DNA of 64,000 bases from Providencia hangzhouensis (GTDB taxonomy: Bacteria; Pseudomonadota; Gammaproteobacteria; Enterobacterales; Enterobacteriaceae), in the NCBI RefSeq assembly GCF_029193595.2, contig NZ_CP135052.1:2294001-2358000 (forward strand), written 5' to 3'. Below are positions 31,641 to 41,270 of the stretch, one piece after another. A model generated the notes under the pieces. The model was not told where the DNA came from and made no database searches. It saw only the letters and a program-made list of their open reading frames with translations. A program made the position numbers and the translations under genes. The stretch's first letter is position 1. Every line of letters starts with the position of its first letter.

Positions 31641-32237
31641 TCATTGGTGCTTAAATAGCATATGGCCCATTTTTTCTGCTTTAACGTCAAGATAATGTTC
31701 ATTACTTGGGTTGCGGCCAACGATCAACGGAACACGTTCTACCACGTTAATTCCAGCTTCACGCATGATATCGATTTTTTTCGGGTTATTCGTCAATAAG
31801 CGGACTTCATTTATCCCCAATAACTTATACATATCAGAGCATAAGGTAAAATCACGTTCATCCGCTTTAAAGCCTAACTTAATGTTAGCTTCAACCGTAT
31901 CTAAGCCTTGATCTTGCAATGCATAAGCTCGGATTTTATTCAGCAAGCCAATATTTCGGCCTTCTTGACGATGGTAAAGTAATACCCCTCGGCCTTCTTT
32001 ACTAATCTGAGAGAGTGCGGCTTCTAATTGAAAACCACAATCGCAGCGTAGACTAAATAACGCATCTCCTGTTAAACATTCGGAGTGGATCCGGCTGAGT
32101 ACCGGTTCACTTCCTGAGATATCGCCAAAAATTAACGCTACATGATCACGACCGGTTGCGATTTCTTCAAAACCCACCATCAAAAATTCACCAAAAGGTG
32201 TAGGGAGCTTAGCTTCGGCAACGCGTTTTAGCTGCAT
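31641..32237 (-). CDS. ribA: GTP cyclohydrolase II
   Basis: RibA (198 aa) opens GTP to a pyrimidine, formate and pyrophosphate, the first step of riboflavin synthesis. It has the zinc cysteines in [20 protein letters not shown], the [20 protein letters not shown] signature and LTNNPKKID. The start at 32237 ([12 protein letters not shown]) matches the family; an ATG four codons upstream is possible and neither has a strong ribosome site. It is a single-function enzyme, not fused to RibB. Confidence 0.96.
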   Translation of the reverse strand: MQLKRVAEAKLPTPFGEFLMVGFEEIATGRDHVALIFGDISGSEPVLSRIHSECLTGDALFSLRCDCGFQLEAALSQISKEGRGVLLYHRQEGRNIGLLNKIRAYALQDQGLDTVEANIKLGFKADERDFTLCSDMYKLLGINEVRLLTNNPKKIDIMREAGINVVERVPLIVGRNPSNEHYLDVKAEKMGHMLFKHQ

Positions 32238-32450
32238 ATTTTCTTTCATTAGTTAAAGTAACTCTTGCTTAATTAATAACGTTTATCGATATAAAGTAGC
32301 TTAACTATAATACATCGATGCTATATGACGTTTAGCATATAGAGGTTGGTATTCTTTGCACACGACCAACGCTGTATTACTATAACAGAGTTAATAATAG
32401 GTGAATGGAATATTTGTATATTTAATAGAACTTTATTTGGAACACGTTGA

Positions 32451-33173
32451 ATGAAAAAAACTGTTTTGGTCGTTTGTACTTTTGCATTGTTATTAATTAT
32501 GCCTCCCATGGTGATGATAGTTACAGGGTGGCATTGGTCACCAGAAACCCAGTTTAACTCAATGAAATGGATACTCTGGCTGACAGACACTGCGGGAGCA
32601 CCTTATAGTATTTTAACGTCTCTGTTATTTCTTGGAGCTGTTGTATTTATCTTTCGTTCAGAAAAAAAACAGCGACTGAAAATATTGCTTGTTCTTGTTG
32701 GCATTGTATTACTGCAGCAAGGTTTGAAGACGGCATTAAAAAGTACGTTTAAAGAGCCTCGCCCTTATGTGGAATGGCTGGCAACCGAATATCAAATTCC
32801 TTCATCAGACTTTTATGCGTTAAAACGTAGTGAACGAGCAAAATTAATTAAAGACACCGTCAAACAAGATGAATATATAGCGAAATGGCAGCGTAAACAC
32901 TGGCAAGCAGAAACCGGATATTCTTTTCCTTCTGGTCATATGTTATTTGCAGCTGGCTGGGCATTGTTTTTAATTGCGCTTTTTTGGCAACAACGTTTAT
33001 ACGTTTTATCGATAGGGCTCGCTATTTGGGCTGAGGGGATTGCATTTAGTCGTATGTTGTTGGGCATGCATTGGCCTATTGATATAATTACTTCAGTGAT
33101 CATCAGTGCGTGTTTTGCCTTATTTGGTTATTATATTTTGCGAGCATGGGGAATACTGAGTAAAACCGATTAA
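32451..33173 (+). CDS. pgpB: Phosphatidylglycerophosphatase B (PAP2 family)
   Basis: PgpB (240 aa) is an inner-membrane lipid phosphatase that dephosphorylates phosphatidylglycerol phosphate, undecaprenyl pyrophosphate and other lipid phosphates. It has six predicted membrane helices. The three PAP2 motifs are KSTFKEPRPYVEW near residue 98, YSFPSGHMLFAAGW near residue 162 and SRMLLGMHWPIDI near residue 203. It lies divergent from ribA and upstream of lapAB, as in E. coli. Confidence 0.94.
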   Translation: MKKTVLVVCTFALLLIMPPMVMIVTGWHWSPETQFNSMKWILWLTDTAGAPYSILTSLLFLGAVVFIFRSEKKQRLKILLVLVGIVLLQQGLKTALKSTFKEPRPYVEWLATEYQIPSSDFYALKRSERAKLIKDTVKQDEYIAKWQRKHWQAETGYSFPSGHMLFAAGWALFLIALFWQQRLYVLSIGLAIWAEGIAFSRMLLGMHWPIDIITSVIISACFALFGYYILRAWGILSKTD

Positions 33174-33318
33174 TCTTTCATCAAGTTAACCATTATTAGG
33201 GGAGATCTGACTTAAATCTCTCATTGTATAAAATAAATTGCTTTGTCTGAATGCGTTGGAAATGCTACCTTAACAGGTAGATATTATTGGATGAATAGAA
33301 CTGATAACGGGAATAAAT

Positions 33319-33636
33319 GTGAAATATTTTCTGATTTTATTACTAGCGGTCGCTTTTTTTATTATTTCGATTACGCTAGGTTCAAGCAATGATCAGGTTA
33401 TTACATTTAACTACCTGATTGCAAAAGGGGATTTTTCATTATCGACCCTTCTTGCATCACTTTTTGGTGTCGGTTTTGTGCTAGGTTGGCTAGTTTGTGC
33501 TGTGTTTTATTTACGAGTCATTGTTAGCCTGAAAAACGCACGTCGTAAAATTAGACGTTTAGAATCACAATTAGGTGCTGGAGAAAGTCATATTTCCGAT
33601 TCAACCTCATTAGTGACGACTCAGAACAAGGAATAA
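33319..33636 (+). CDS. lapA: Lipopolysaccharide assembly protein A
   Basis: LapA/YciS (105 aa) is an inner-membrane protein with two membrane segments (residues 1-20 and about 42-65) and a basic C-terminal tail (LKNARRKIRRLESQLG). With LapB it takes part in coordinating LPS synthesis and FtsH-mediated LpxC turnover. The start codon is GTG at 33319. It lies seven bases ahead of lapB, so the two are cotranscribed. Confidence 0.92.
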   Translation: MKYFLILLLAVAFFIISITLGSSNDQVITFNYLIAKGDFSLSTLLASLFGVGFVLGWLVCAVFYLRVIVSLKNARRKIRRLESQLGAGESHISDSTSLVTTQNKE

Positions 33637-33642
33637 TCCTGT

Positions 33643-34815
33643 ATGTTCGAGTTGCTGTTTCTGCTGCTACCAGTTGCTGCTGCTTACGGTTGGTACATGG
33701 GGCGCAGAAGTGCTCAACAAGATAAGCAACAACATGCGAATCGCTTGTCACGTGATTATGTGACAGGCGTTAACTTCCTATTGTCTAATCAACAAGATAA
33801 AGCTGTCGATTTATTCCTCGACATGCTGAAAAATGAAGATAGCTCTGCTTTTGAAGCACACCTCACGTTGGGAAATTTATTCCGTTCTCGTGGTGAAGTT
33901 GAACGCGCCATTCGTATTCACCAGTCGCTGGTGGAAAGTGCCGCTTTATCATTTGAACAACGCTTATTAGCAACTCAACAACTCGGTCGAGATTACATGG
34001 CTGCTGGGGTTTATGACCGAGCAGAAAACATGTTTCAACAATTGACGGATGAAGTCGATTTCAAACAAAGTGCCTTACAATCCCTGTTAAATATTTATCA
34101 ATTAACTAGTGATTGGACAAAAGCTATTGAAACAGCAGGTAAACTGGTTAAATTAGGGCATACAGAGCTACGTGAGCAAATTGCACACTTTTATTGTGAA
34201 TTAGCGACTCAACAACTTGCTAGCGATGATCTCGAAGATGCACTGACCTTTTTAAATAAGGCAGAGCAAGCCGACAACCACTGCGCTCGGGTCTCAATTA
34301 TGAAAGGGCGCTTGTTCATCGAACAAGGTAATTACGACAAAGCAATTCATGTCCTAAAACAAGTCTATGAGCAAGATAGAGAGCTCGTCGCTGAAACGCT
34401 ACCTTTGCTGTTTGATTGCTACCAACATACTGGCCAAGCCGATGAGTGGGAAGATTACCTACGTCAGTGTGTTGCGGGTAACTCAGGGGCTATTGCAGAG
34501 CTTTATTTAGCGGATATTATTGTTGAAAAGCAAAATCACGAAGCCGCTGCAAATTATATTAATGACCAAATTCAACGTCATCCTACCATGCGTTTATTCT
34601 ATCGTTTAATGGATTACCATCTTGAAGAAGCTGAAGATGGAAGGGCAAAAGAAAGTTTGATCTTGCTACGAAAAATGGTAGGGGAGCAAATTCGTACCAA
34701 ACCCGATTATCGTTGCCATAAATGTGGGTTTACATCACGTGCATTATATTGGCATTGCCCATCTTGTCGCTCGTGGGACACGATTAAACCTATTCGTGGG
34801 CTAGATGGGCAGTGA
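33643..34815 (+). CDS. lapB: Lipopolysaccharide assembly protein B
   Basis: LapB/YciM (390 aa) is anchored in the inner membrane by one N-terminal helix and directs FtsH to degrade LpxC, limiting LPS synthesis. It has several TPR repeats across residues 35-340 and a C-terminal rubredoxin-like zinc/iron site, CHKCGF with CPSCRSW. The AAGGA site is good. A perfect matS site overlaps the stop codon. Confidence 0.95.
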   Translation: MFELLFLLLPVAAAYGWYMGRRSAQQDKQQHANRLSRDYVTGVNFLLSNQQDKAVDLFLDMLKNEDSSAFEAHLTLGNLFRSRGEVERAIRIHQSLVESAALSFEQRLLATQQLGRDYMAAGVYDRAENMFQQLTDEVDFKQSALQSLLNIYQLTSDWTKAIETAGKLVKLGHTELREQIAHFYCELATQQLASDDLEDALTFLNKAEQADNHCARVSIMKGRLFIEQGNYDKAIHVLKQVYEQDRELVAETLPLLFDCYQHTGQADEWEDYLRQCVAGNSGAIAELYLADIIVEKQNHEAAANYINDQIQRHPTMRLFYRLMDYHLEEAEDGRAKESLILLRKMVGEQIRTKPDYRCHKCGFTSRALYWHCPSCRSWDTIKPIRGLDGQ

Positions 34816-34824
34816 CAGCGTCAC
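34812..34824. other. matS site (MatP-binding), perfect match
   Basis: GTGACAGCGTCAC matches GTGACRNYGTCAC at all 13 positions. It overlaps the lapB stop codon and extends into the gap before pyrF. Confidence 0.85.
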
Positions 34825-34859
34825 TTTTTAAATAATAACGACTCTTTAAAGGCTAAGAA

Positions 34860-35585
34860 ATGATTTCCTCAACTGAGAACCACACACATTCACCAATTAT
34901 TGTGGCACTTGACTATGAAAATGCTAATGAGGCTTTGGCTTTTGTGGATCGCATTGACCCACGTGATTGTCGCTTAAAAGTAGGCAAAGAAATGTTTACT
35001 TTTAATGGCCCTCAATTTGTTAAGTCACTCCATGATCGTGGTTTTGATGTTTTCTTAGATTTGAAGTTTCATGATATTCCAAATACTGTTGCCCGAGCGG
35101 TTGCAGCTGCGGCTGAAATGGGGGTATGGATGGTTAATGTTCATGCAAGTGGTGGTGCTCGTATGATGGAGGCGGCACGCCAATCTCTTGAGCCTTATGG
35201 TAAAGAGGCGCCATTACTCACAGCAGTAACCGTATTAACGAGTATGGATGAATCTGACCTCATTGGTGTTGGGATTAACCTGTCACCAGCTGCTCATGCA
35301 GAGCGTTTGGCCTTATTAACCAAACAATGCGGGCTAGATGGTGTTGTTTGCTCTGCTCATGAAGCCCAACGTTTAAAACAAATTTGTGGTGCCGATTTCA
35401 AATTAGTTACCCCAGGTATTCGCCCAACGGGAAGTGATGTTGGGGACCAACGCCGCATTATGACACCACAAGATGCAGTGAAGGCGGGTGTGGATTATAT
35501 GGTGATTGGTCGTCCGATTACGCGTAGTGAAAACCCAACTGCCACATTACAACAAATCAATCAGTCTATTGAAGGTTTGCTATGA
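34860..35585 (+). CDS. pyrF: Orotidine-5'-phosphate decarboxylase
   Basis: PyrF (241 aa) makes UMP from OMP, the last step of pyrimidine synthesis. The catalytic Asp-Lys-Asp array is in [17 protein letters not shown] near residue 65, and the phosphate-binding end is [18 protein letters not shown] and [14 protein letters not shown]. Its stop overlaps the yciH start by four bases (ATGA), so translation is coupled. Confidence 0.97.
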   Translation: MISSTENHTHSPIIVALDYENANEALAFVDRIDPRDCRLKVGKEMFTFNGPQFVKSLHDRGFDVFLDLKFHDIPNTVARAVAAAAEMGVWMVNVHASGGARMMEAARQSLEPYGKEAPLLTAVTVLTSMDESDLIGVGINLSPAAHAERLALLTKQCGLDGVVCSAHEAQRLKQICGADFKLVTPGIRPTGSDVGDQRRIMTPQDAVKAGVDYMVIGRPITRSENPTATLQQINQSIEGLL

Positions 35586-35908
35586 ATGATTCAAATAGTC
35601 GTCTTGTTTACAGTACAGAAACAGGGCGTATTGCTGAAGATAAACCCAAAATTGAAAGGCCTAAAGGTGATGGTATTGTGCGGATCCGCCGTGAGACATC
35701 AGGCCGTAAAGGAAAAGGGGTTTGTGTTGTAACTGGTCTTGACCTTGAAGACAGCGGATTAGCTAAATTAGCGGCTGATCTTAAAAAGAAGTGTGGCTGT
35801 GGCGGAGCTGTCAAAGACGGTAACGTTGAAATTCAAGGCGATAAACGTGATGTTATCAAACAGTACCTTGAGGCGAAAGGTTTTCAAGTTAAGTTAGCTG
35901 GTGGCTGA
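35582..35908 (+). CDS. yciH: YciH, SUI1/eIF1-like translation factor homologue
   Basis: YciH (108 aa) is a bacterial homologue of eukaryotic initiation factor eIF1. The SUI1 fold is seen in [41 protein letters not shown] sequence from residue 45 on, ending [19 protein letters not shown]. In E. coli it behaves as a non-essential initiation or stress-translation factor. Translationally coupled to pyrF. Confidence 0.95.
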   Translation: MNDSNSRLVYSTETGRIAEDKPKIERPKGDGIVRIRRETSGRKGKGVCVVTGLDLEDSGLAKLAADLKKKCGCGGAVKDGNVEIQGDKRDVIKQYLEAKGFQVKLAGG

Positions 35909-35934
35909 TAGGTTCGAAAATTTTACTGTTTGTC

Positions 35935-35965
35935 ATGAGTGGCTACTTAGAAAGCCACTCATTTT
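35935..35965 (+). terminator. Terminator of pyrF-yciH
   Basis: ATGAGTGGCT pairs with AGCCACTCAT around an 8-base loop, then TTTAT. It lies between convergent yciH and the antitoxin gene. Confidence 0.8.
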
Positions 35966-35980
35966 ATAACGAAGAAGTGG

Positions 35981-36265
35981 TTAAATTGCTGCTAACTCAG
36001 CAAATAAAGCTGGGTTACGTTTAATGGCGATGAGTATTTTAGCTGCTAGCCCTGTTGGGTTTCGTCGTTTAAGTTCCCAACTTTTAATTGTATCGAGGCT
36101 AGTTCCTAGTGCATGAGCTAATTCGCTTTGGGAAACATTCAGTTGCTCTCGAATAGCTTTGACATCAGTAATTTCGTAACGAGTAACATTAGCGGCTTTT
36201 TGATGGCCTTGTTTTATTTCAACAGCTTCTTCTAAAGAGGCTTTTAATTCGTTGAATATACTCAT
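35981..36265 (-). CDS. Helix-turn-helix antitoxin (HigA/NadS-like)
   Basis: A 94-aa protein with a C-terminal Xre-type helix-turn-helix: IREQLNVSQSELAHALGTSL then DTIKSWELKRRNPTGLAAKIL. This layout is typical of antitoxins paired with RelE-type toxins encoded first. The start at 36265 (MSIFNELKASLEE) lies one base after the toxin stop, with GAGG inside the toxin end as ribosome site. It would neutralise the toxin and bind the operator upstream of the pair. Confidence 0.88.
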   Translation of the reverse strand: MSIFNELKASLEEAVEIKQGHQKAANVTRYEITDVKAIREQLNVSQSELAHALGTSLDTIKSWELKRRNPTGLAAKILIAIKRNPALFAELAAI

Positions 36266-36266
36266 T

Positions 36267-36599
36267 TTATACCTCATTTTTTAGTAATTTCGTTAGTTTC
36301 TTTAATTCTGCTTTTTCTAAGTCATTTAGCGTATCTTTGACATTTTTTGGATAAGCCATTATAAAATAAATAATTTCTGCTGTAGCTAGGAAATAAATAA
36401 CTCGTACACTTGCACTTTTTCCTTTATTACCAGTTGCCATCCTAATTTTACGAAGCCCACCCGTTCCTTGGATGATATCGCCTTTATCTGGCCATGCGAT
36501 AAGTTCATTTTGTAATATCCTAAGTTCTTCTTGTGTGGCGATAGATTGGATTTGTTTGGTAAAAAAGCTGGTTTCAATAAATTCAATTGCGTGACTCAC
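36267..36599 (-). CDS. RelE/HigB-type mRNA interferase toxin
   Basis: A 110-aa RelE-superfamily toxin. It begins SHAIEFIETSFFTKQIQ and has the core GGLRKIRMATGNKGKSASVRV-type segment, followed by IYFLATAEIIYFIMAYPKN and a lysine-rich end. The start is GTG at 36599: GGGAGG lies eight bases upstream, whereas the longer open frame from 36656 covers the promoter. Such toxins cleave mRNA on the ribosome and stop growth. The gene order is toxin first, antitoxin second. Confidence 0.86.
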   Translation of the reverse strand: MSHAIEFIETSFFTKQIQSIATQEELRILQNELIAWPDKGDIIQGTGGLRKIRMATGNKGKSASVRVIYFLATAEIIYFIMAYPKNVKDTLNDLEKAELKKLTKLLKNEV

Positions 36600-36627
36600 A
36601 GGGTTCCCTCCCTTTGTATTAACTGCA

Positions 36628-36656
36628 AGTGTACTTTGTACACTTTTTGCCGTCAA
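36628..36656 (-). promoter_or_regulatory. Promoter and operator of the toxin-antitoxin pair
   Basis: A perfect 17-bp palindrome, AGTGTAC-TTT-GTACACT, lies at 36628-36644. On the minus strand TTGACG (36656-36651) and TACACT (36633-36628) are spaced 17 bases apart, so the -10 box falls inside the palindrome. The arrangement fits autorepression by the antitoxin or the complex. Confidence 0.78.
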
Positions 36657-36686
36657 TAGTTTAATAGATTATCGGATATAAAAAAT

Positions 36687-36715
36687 AAAATAGCGTTCAT
36701 ACTGAACGCTATTTT
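36687..36715 (-). terminator. osmB terminator
   Basis: AAAATAGCGTTCA pairs with TGAACGCTATTTT around a 3-base loop; the minus strand continues ATTTTTTAT. It separates osmB from the toxin-antitoxin promoter. Confidence 0.85.
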
Positions 36716-36750
36716 AGATTAAGGAGAGCGACTAAAGGATATTATGAGAT

Positions 36751-36969
36751 TTATTTGCCTACTTGGTGTCCAATAATTCCGCCAATAGCCGCACCACCTA
36801 CGGTTCCTATGGAACTTCCGCCTGTCAATACAGCGCCACCAACAGCTCCTACACCGGCACCAATCGCTGTGTTTTTATCGCGTTTAGACATATTTGAACA
36901 GGCACTGACGCTGATAGCGACAGTAGTTATCACCATGAATGATAAAATACGTTTGCTTACTGTGTTCAT
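36751..36969 (-). CDS. osmB: Osmotically inducible lipoprotein B
   Basis: OsmB (72 aa, same length as E. coli) is a small outer-membrane lipoprotein. The lipobox is ISVSAC with Cys near residue 23, followed by SNMSKRDKNTAIGAGVGAVG and a glycine-zipper segment ending GGIIGHQVGK. The start at 36969 (MNTVSKRILSF) was chosen over upstream Met codons by family length. In E. coli it responds to osmotic and envelope stress; no regulator site is identified here. Confidence 0.93.
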   Translation of the reverse strand: MNTVSKRILSFMVITTVAISVSACSNMSKRDKNTAIGAGVGAVGGAVLTGGSSIGTVGGAAIGGIIGHQVGK

Positions 36970-37120
36970 TTTAATGACCCTTAATACAGATTTAACAGTT
37001 AACAAAATATCATGATAGGTAAATTTACGAATAAGAATAATCAGGAAAAAATATGGAAAAGTGTTTGCAGTTTAACGTTTAATGCGAATTTTAGGTTGTA
37101 AAAAAGTAGATAGAAAAATA

Positions 37121-37150
37121 AAAGACCATAGGTTTCAAACTATGGTCTTT
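37121..37150 (-). terminator. rnb terminator
   Basis: AAAGACCATAG pairs with CTATGGTCTTT around an 8-base loop; the minus strand continues TATTTTTC. Confidence 0.85.
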
Positions 37151-37170
37151 AAAGAGTAGCAGAAAAGCTG

Positions 37171-39114
37171 TTATTCGGCTGGTCTAGCGACGATATTACG
37201 TGTTTCCATACGAACTTCATTAATGGTGACATTGATAATATCGTTAAGTTGGTAAGCTATTTCACCTTTAACAAGTACATTACCTGTTTCTTGGCTACAT
37301 TGGATCTCATCACGAACACTATGAATAAAAGGCGCAGGAACAAAAGCTACAGCACCATTATCTACCAAACGGACTCTTACGCCACCACGAGTGATATCAA
37401 TAATTTCAGCTGGGAATTTGGTATCCGTACCTTCAAAAGGTTTTAAGTAACGAGAATAGAGCCAATCACCCACATCACGTTCAGCCATGCGGTTTGCACG
37501 ACGACGTTCGGCTAACTTGATTGATAATTCTTCGGATGGCTTATTCGTTGAAGGTTTACCAGCAATAATAGATTTGATTAAACGGTGGTTGACGATATCG
37601 GTATATTTACGAATTGGTGAAGTCCAAGTCGCATAAGCTTCAAACCCTAAACCGAAATGCGGGCCGGGCTCAGCTTTGACTTCTGCGAAAGTTTGGTAAC
37701 GGCGAATGCGGCTATCGAGGAATTGGGTCGGCTGTGCATCTAGTTGACGGCGTAGTTGGCGGAAGCCTTCTAGTGATAATAATGATTCAGCCGTTGTTTC
37801 AATGCCATTATCTTTAAGCGTTTGCACGACTTGGTCAATTTGTAGGGGTTCAAAGCCCATATGCACATTAAATACGCCAAATCCTAATTTTTCTTTCAGT
37901 ACTGCGGCAGCACAGAGGTTAGAGGTGATCATGGCTTCTTCAACAATGCGATTAGAGCTGCGGCGACGTTCAGTCACGATATCAACCACAATTCCTTTAT
38001 CATCTAATACAAAGCGGTAATCAGGGCGATCTTTGAACACGAGTGCATTGTTTTCGCGCCATAGTAAACGCCTATCTGCCATTTCTTTAAGCAGCAAAAT
38101 TTGTTGTTTGTCAGTGTCATTTTCTGGCTGCCAACTGCCTGTATTTTCAAGCCAATCAGAGACTTCGTCATAAACTAATTTAGATTTTGATTCGACCCAA
38201 GCGCTGAAAAACTCAATATTATCGTCAATGCGACCATCTTCTTTGATGAGTGCAATGCAGACTAAAGCAGGGCGACGTTCATTTGGGCGCAAAGAGCACA
38301 GGTCGTCAGATAATTTGCGCGGTAGCATTGGAATATTAAAACCCGGTAAATAGTTGGTGTAGCCACGGGCTAAAGCCAGTTTATCGAGTTCGCTACCTTC
38401 TGGTATATAGCTTGTTGGGTCAGCAATAGCGATATACAGTTTTAAGTCACCATTATCGGTTTTTTCAACATAGAGTGCGTCATCTATATCTTCAGTACTT
38501 GCATTGTCTATGGTCGTAAAGTGCAAGTGAGTTAAATCAACTCGTTCAATACCTTGGTCATCACGTTCGCTATCAACCATTTGCGGTTCATTACGGTCTA
38601 ATTGGTGACGGCGTAACGTTACCCACCATGGTGCAAAATGATCATCTCCGTCAGTGATAAACTCAGTAATTTCAGCGTAGAAGGTTTTATCGCCTTTTAA
38701 TGGATGGCGTCGCATTTGTGCAACAACCCAATCATCTTGCTTAAACTCATGAGTAATGCCATTGATAGGACGGCAAGAAATCATATCCTTCAGTAATGGG
38801 TGATCGGGAATGACAAATAAACGGTTATCATTTTCTTTCTTTTGTATTTTCCCAACAAACCTATCTAAAAAAGGTTCTACCAGTTCTTCTGGTTCTGCAA
38901 ATTCACGGTCTTTATCGGTATGAACCGCAGCAATAACACGATCACCATGCATGACCTTTTTCATTTGAGGAGGCGGAATGAAATAGCTTTTTTGGCCATC
39001 AACTTCGAGGAAGCCAAAGCCTTTTTCTGTACTTTTTACCAGCCCTTCGACGCGTGGGGTTTGGGCATGTAGTTTTTGTTTAAGCTGTGCGAGCAGTGGG
39101 TTGTCTTGGAACAT
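37171..39114 (-). CDS. rnb: Exoribonuclease II
   Basis: RNase II (647 aa) degrades unstructured RNA 3' to 5'. It has N-terminal cold-shock domains ([20 protein letters not shown]), the RNB catalytic core with the aspartate cluster [15 protein letters not shown] near residue 205, [15 protein letters not shown] and [18 protein letters not shown], and a C-terminal S1 domain. It is monocistronic. A 12/13 matS-like sequence lies at 38605-38617. Confidence 0.97.
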   Translation of the reverse strand: MFQDNPLLAQLKQKLHAQTPRVEGLVKSTEKGFGFLEVDGQKSYFIPPPQMKKVMHGDRVIAAVHTDKDREFAEPEELVEPFLDRFVGKIQKKENDNRLFVIPDHPLLKDMISCRPINGITHEFKQDDWVVAQMRRHPLKGDKTFYAEITEFITDGDDHFAPWWVTLRRHQLDRNEPQMVDSERDDQGIERVDLTHLHFTTIDNASTEDIDDALYVEKTDNGDLKLYIAIADPTSYIPEGSELDKLALARGYTNYLPGFNIPMLPRKLSDDLCSLRPNERRPALVCIALIKEDGRIDDNIEFFSAWVESKSKLVYDEVSDWLENTGSWQPENDTDKQQILLLKEMADRRLLWRENNALVFKDRPDYRFVLDDKGIVVDIVTERRRSSNRIVEEAMITSNLCAAAVLKEKLGFGVFNVHMGFEPLQIDQVVQTLKDNGIETTAESLLSLEGFRQLRRQLDAQPTQFLDSRIRRYQTFAEVKAEPGPHFGLGFEAYATWTSPIRKYTDIVNHRLIKSIIAGKPSTNKPSEELSIKLAERRRANRMAERDVGDWLYSRYLKPFEGTDTKFPAEIIDITRGGVRVRLVDNGAVAFVPAPFIHSVRDEIQCSQETGNVLVKGEIAYQLNDIINVTINEVRMETRNIVARPAE

Positions 39115-39253
39115 ACTTACCGTTTAATTAATATTGGGTTTGGCTCTATTGTTACGTAAGACAAAGTCTTAGAGCAAGGAAAAAATGCGTTACCGGCTAG
39201 ATTCATGATTAAAAGTATCGTTTATCTATAACCTATTCAAAATAGTATCTTGG

Positions 39254-39895
39254 TCAATCTTCTGGATATATTTTATCTTTAAATTCGCATAAATCTTCGA
39301 TAATACAAGAGCCACAGCGGGGTTTGCGGGCAATACAAGTATAACGTCCATGCAAAATAAACCAATGGTGACAATCTACTTTAAACTCTGCAGGTACAAC
39401 TTTAAGGAGTTTGTCTTCAACTTCAACGACATTCTTACCAGGAGCAAAGTTAGTACGATTGCAGACACGGAAAATATGCGTGTCAACGGCGATAGTCGGC
39501 CAGCCAAATGCGGTATTAAGAACCACATTTGCCGTTTTGCGGCCAACACCCGGTAAAGCTTCTAAAGCCTCTCGGTTTTCAGGGACTTGGCTGTTGTGCT
39601 TTTCGATTAAAATTTGACAGGTTTTATAGACGCTTTCAGCTTTGGTATTAAATAAGCCAATGGTTTTAATGTACTCTTTTATTCCATCCACACCGAGTGC
39701 CATAATAGCTTCAGGCGTATTAGCTACAGGATATAGCTTTGCTGTCGCTTTATTGACACTCACGTCAGTAGCTTGAGCTGATAATAAAACGGCGATTAAT
39801 AGCTCAAAAGGGGAGTTAAATTCTAACTCCGTTGTAGGGTGTGGGTTGTTATCCCGTAGACGAGTTAGAATTTCAATGCGTTTTGATTTATTCAT
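39254..39895 (-). CDS. nth: Endonuclease III
   Basis: Nth (213 aa) is a DNA glycosylase/AP lyase that removes oxidised pyrimidines. The helix-hairpin-helix LPGVGRKTANVVLN near residue 114 includes the catalytic Lys, and the catalytic Asp is in TIAVDTHIFRV. The 4Fe-4S cysteines are CIARKPRCGSCIIEDLCEF near the end. It follows rsxE by 19 bases and is likely the last gene of the rsx transcript, as in E. coli. Confidence 0.97.
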   Translation of the reverse strand: MNKSKRIEILTRLRDNNPHPTTELEFNSPFELLIAVLLSAQATDVSVNKATAKLYPVANTPEAIMALGVDGIKEYIKTIGLFNTKAESVYKTCQILIEKHNSQVPENREALEALPGVGRKTANVVLNTAFGWPTIAVDTHIFRVCNRTNFAPGKNVVEVEDKLLKVVPAEFKVDCHHWFILHGRYTCIARKPRCGSCIIEDLCEFKDKIYPED

Positions 39896-39914
39896 TGCTC
39901 ACAAAATATCGTTG

Positions 39915-40631
39915 TTAAGAAATATGGCTGCCGCAACCTTGCTGTTTTTCATATTCACGTTCTGGTTGAATACCAGATTGTCGTGCGGCTCTTTTTTTCA
40001 TTTTTTCATCAATTAAGTATTTCGCAGCTAATAGTAGTGCTAGGCCAATGAAGGCACCAGGCGGTAGCATAGCGAGTAAAAATGGGGAATCAAGGTGTAA
40101 CACTTCAATACGAAGGGAGGTAGCCCAAGAACCGAGTAACAAGTCAGCGCCATCAAATAAGGTCCCATTCCCTAAAACTTCACGAATTGCTCCTAGAACA
40201 AGCAAGGTCGCGGTTGCACCTAAGCCCATAGCAAACCCATCAAGGGCAGATAGCCCAACAGGATTACGAGATGCATAGGCTTCTGCGCGTCCAATCACAA
40301 TGCAGTTGGTAACGATTAACGGAATAAAAATCCCAAGTGACTCATACAAACCAAAAGCATATGCGTTGATTAACATTTGTACCGCGCTAACAACAGAAGC
40401 AATAATCATCACATAAATAGGGATGCGAATTTCTGATGGCACCCAACGACGTAAAGCAGAAACGGCAACATTAGTACAAACTAAGACTAATGTGGTCGCT
40501 AAGCCTAGCCCTAATGCGTTGGTTGCTGTTGATGACACAGCGAGCAGCGGACAAAGCCCTAATAATTGAACTAATGCAGAGTTGTTTTTCCACAAACCTT
40601 GCACTAATAAGTCTTTAGATGAATCGCTCAT
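39915..40631 (-). CDS. rsxE: Rsx electron transport complex subunit E
   Basis: RsxE (238 aa) is a polytopic inner-membrane subunit, paralogous to RsxA and to NqrD/RnfE. Six helices are predicted; [17 protein letters not shown] and [19 protein letters not shown] carry the half-membrane cysteines that bind the intramembrane iron cluster. The start overlaps the rsxG stop (TAATG). The complex reduces SoxR in E. coli. Confidence 0.95.
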   Translation of the reverse strand: MSDSSKDLLVQGLWKNNSALVQLLGLCPLLAVSSTATNALGLGLATTLVLVCTNVAVSALRRWVPSEIRIPIYVMIIASVVSAVQMLINAYAFGLYESLGIFIPLIVTNCIVIGRAEAYASRNPVGLSALDGFAMGLGATATLLVLGAIREVLGNGTLFDGADLLLGSWATSLRIEVLHLDSPFLLAMLPPGAFIGLALLLAAKYLIDEKMKKRAARQSGIQPEREYEKQQGCGSHIS

Positions 40632-41260
40632 TATTCGTCCCCACAGCGTGGATAATTCGATAATTGTTGTGGAATTTGTTGCATAAATACCGCAGTACGT
40701 TTAGTGGCATTGACGACTGCTCTGGGTGTAATTGTTGCTCCAGTAAACTGATCAAATTCACCTCCATCTTTTTTAACTGCCCATTTAGGGTCATTATCAG
40801 AGGTTATTTTTTTACCACTAAAATAAGTAATCCAATCAGATATTCGTGTCTCAATTTTGTCACCAAGCCCAGGTGTTTCATGATGTTCTGTAACACGAGT
40901 TCCCAGTACTGTACCGTGAAAATCTGTACCGACTAATAAATGTATAGCGCCTGAGTAGCCGTCTAATGCTGTTGTTTCCAAGGCAGCAGCAACAGGTTCG
41001 CCATTTTTACGGGCTAGATACAAGCGCCTAGGTTGTTTATTACCCAGTATGGCCTCATTAGTGACTAAATAACACTCTTTTGCGAGGTCGTTATCGTATA
41101 AATCACTTGGTATCACTTGGTCGAGTAGTTTTTTCTGAACAATAGCAGCTTGCTCAGCAATAGTCTCTTTCGTTAACGTGTACACAGCAGCACTAAGCGC
41201 AGTGGTTCCTGCTGCAAAGATGGCTAACGTTACCCCATGGCGTCTCATCGTGTTCAACAT
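40631..41260 (-). CDS. rsxG: Rsx electron transport complex subunit G
   Basis: RsxG (209 aa) has one N-terminal membrane helix and a periplasmic FMN-binding domain. The flavin is expected to be attached to Thr in [15 protein letters not shown] near residue 180. [15 protein letters not shown] is the family signature. The start at 41260 ([15 protein letters not shown]) follows AAGGATAACC and matches the family; the longer open frame upstream overlaps rsxD. Confidence 0.95.
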   Translation of the reverse strand: MLNTMRRHGVTLAIFAAGTTALSAAVYTLTKETIAEQAAIVQKKLLDQVIPSDLYDNDLAKECYLVTNEAILGNKQPRRLYLARKNGEPVAAALETTALDGYSGAIHLLVGTDFHGTVLGTRVTEHHETPGLGDKIETRISDWITYFSGKKITSDNDPKWAVKKDGGEFDQFTGATITPRAVVNATKRTAVFMQQIPQQLSNYPRCGDE

Positions 41261-41270
41261 ACGGTTATCC

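Noticed and set aside
35724..35736. A third Ter-like core, GTTGTAACTGG, inside yciH on the plus strand
   Set aside because: The flanks do not fit: positions before and after the core (TTGT and GG) lack the GTATG and AAA bases of functional sites, and it lies in a conserved codon stretch.
36600..36656. A longer toxin beginning at 36656
   Set aside because: That stretch holds the promoter and operator palindrome; the GTG at 36599 has a strong ribosome site and fits the family.
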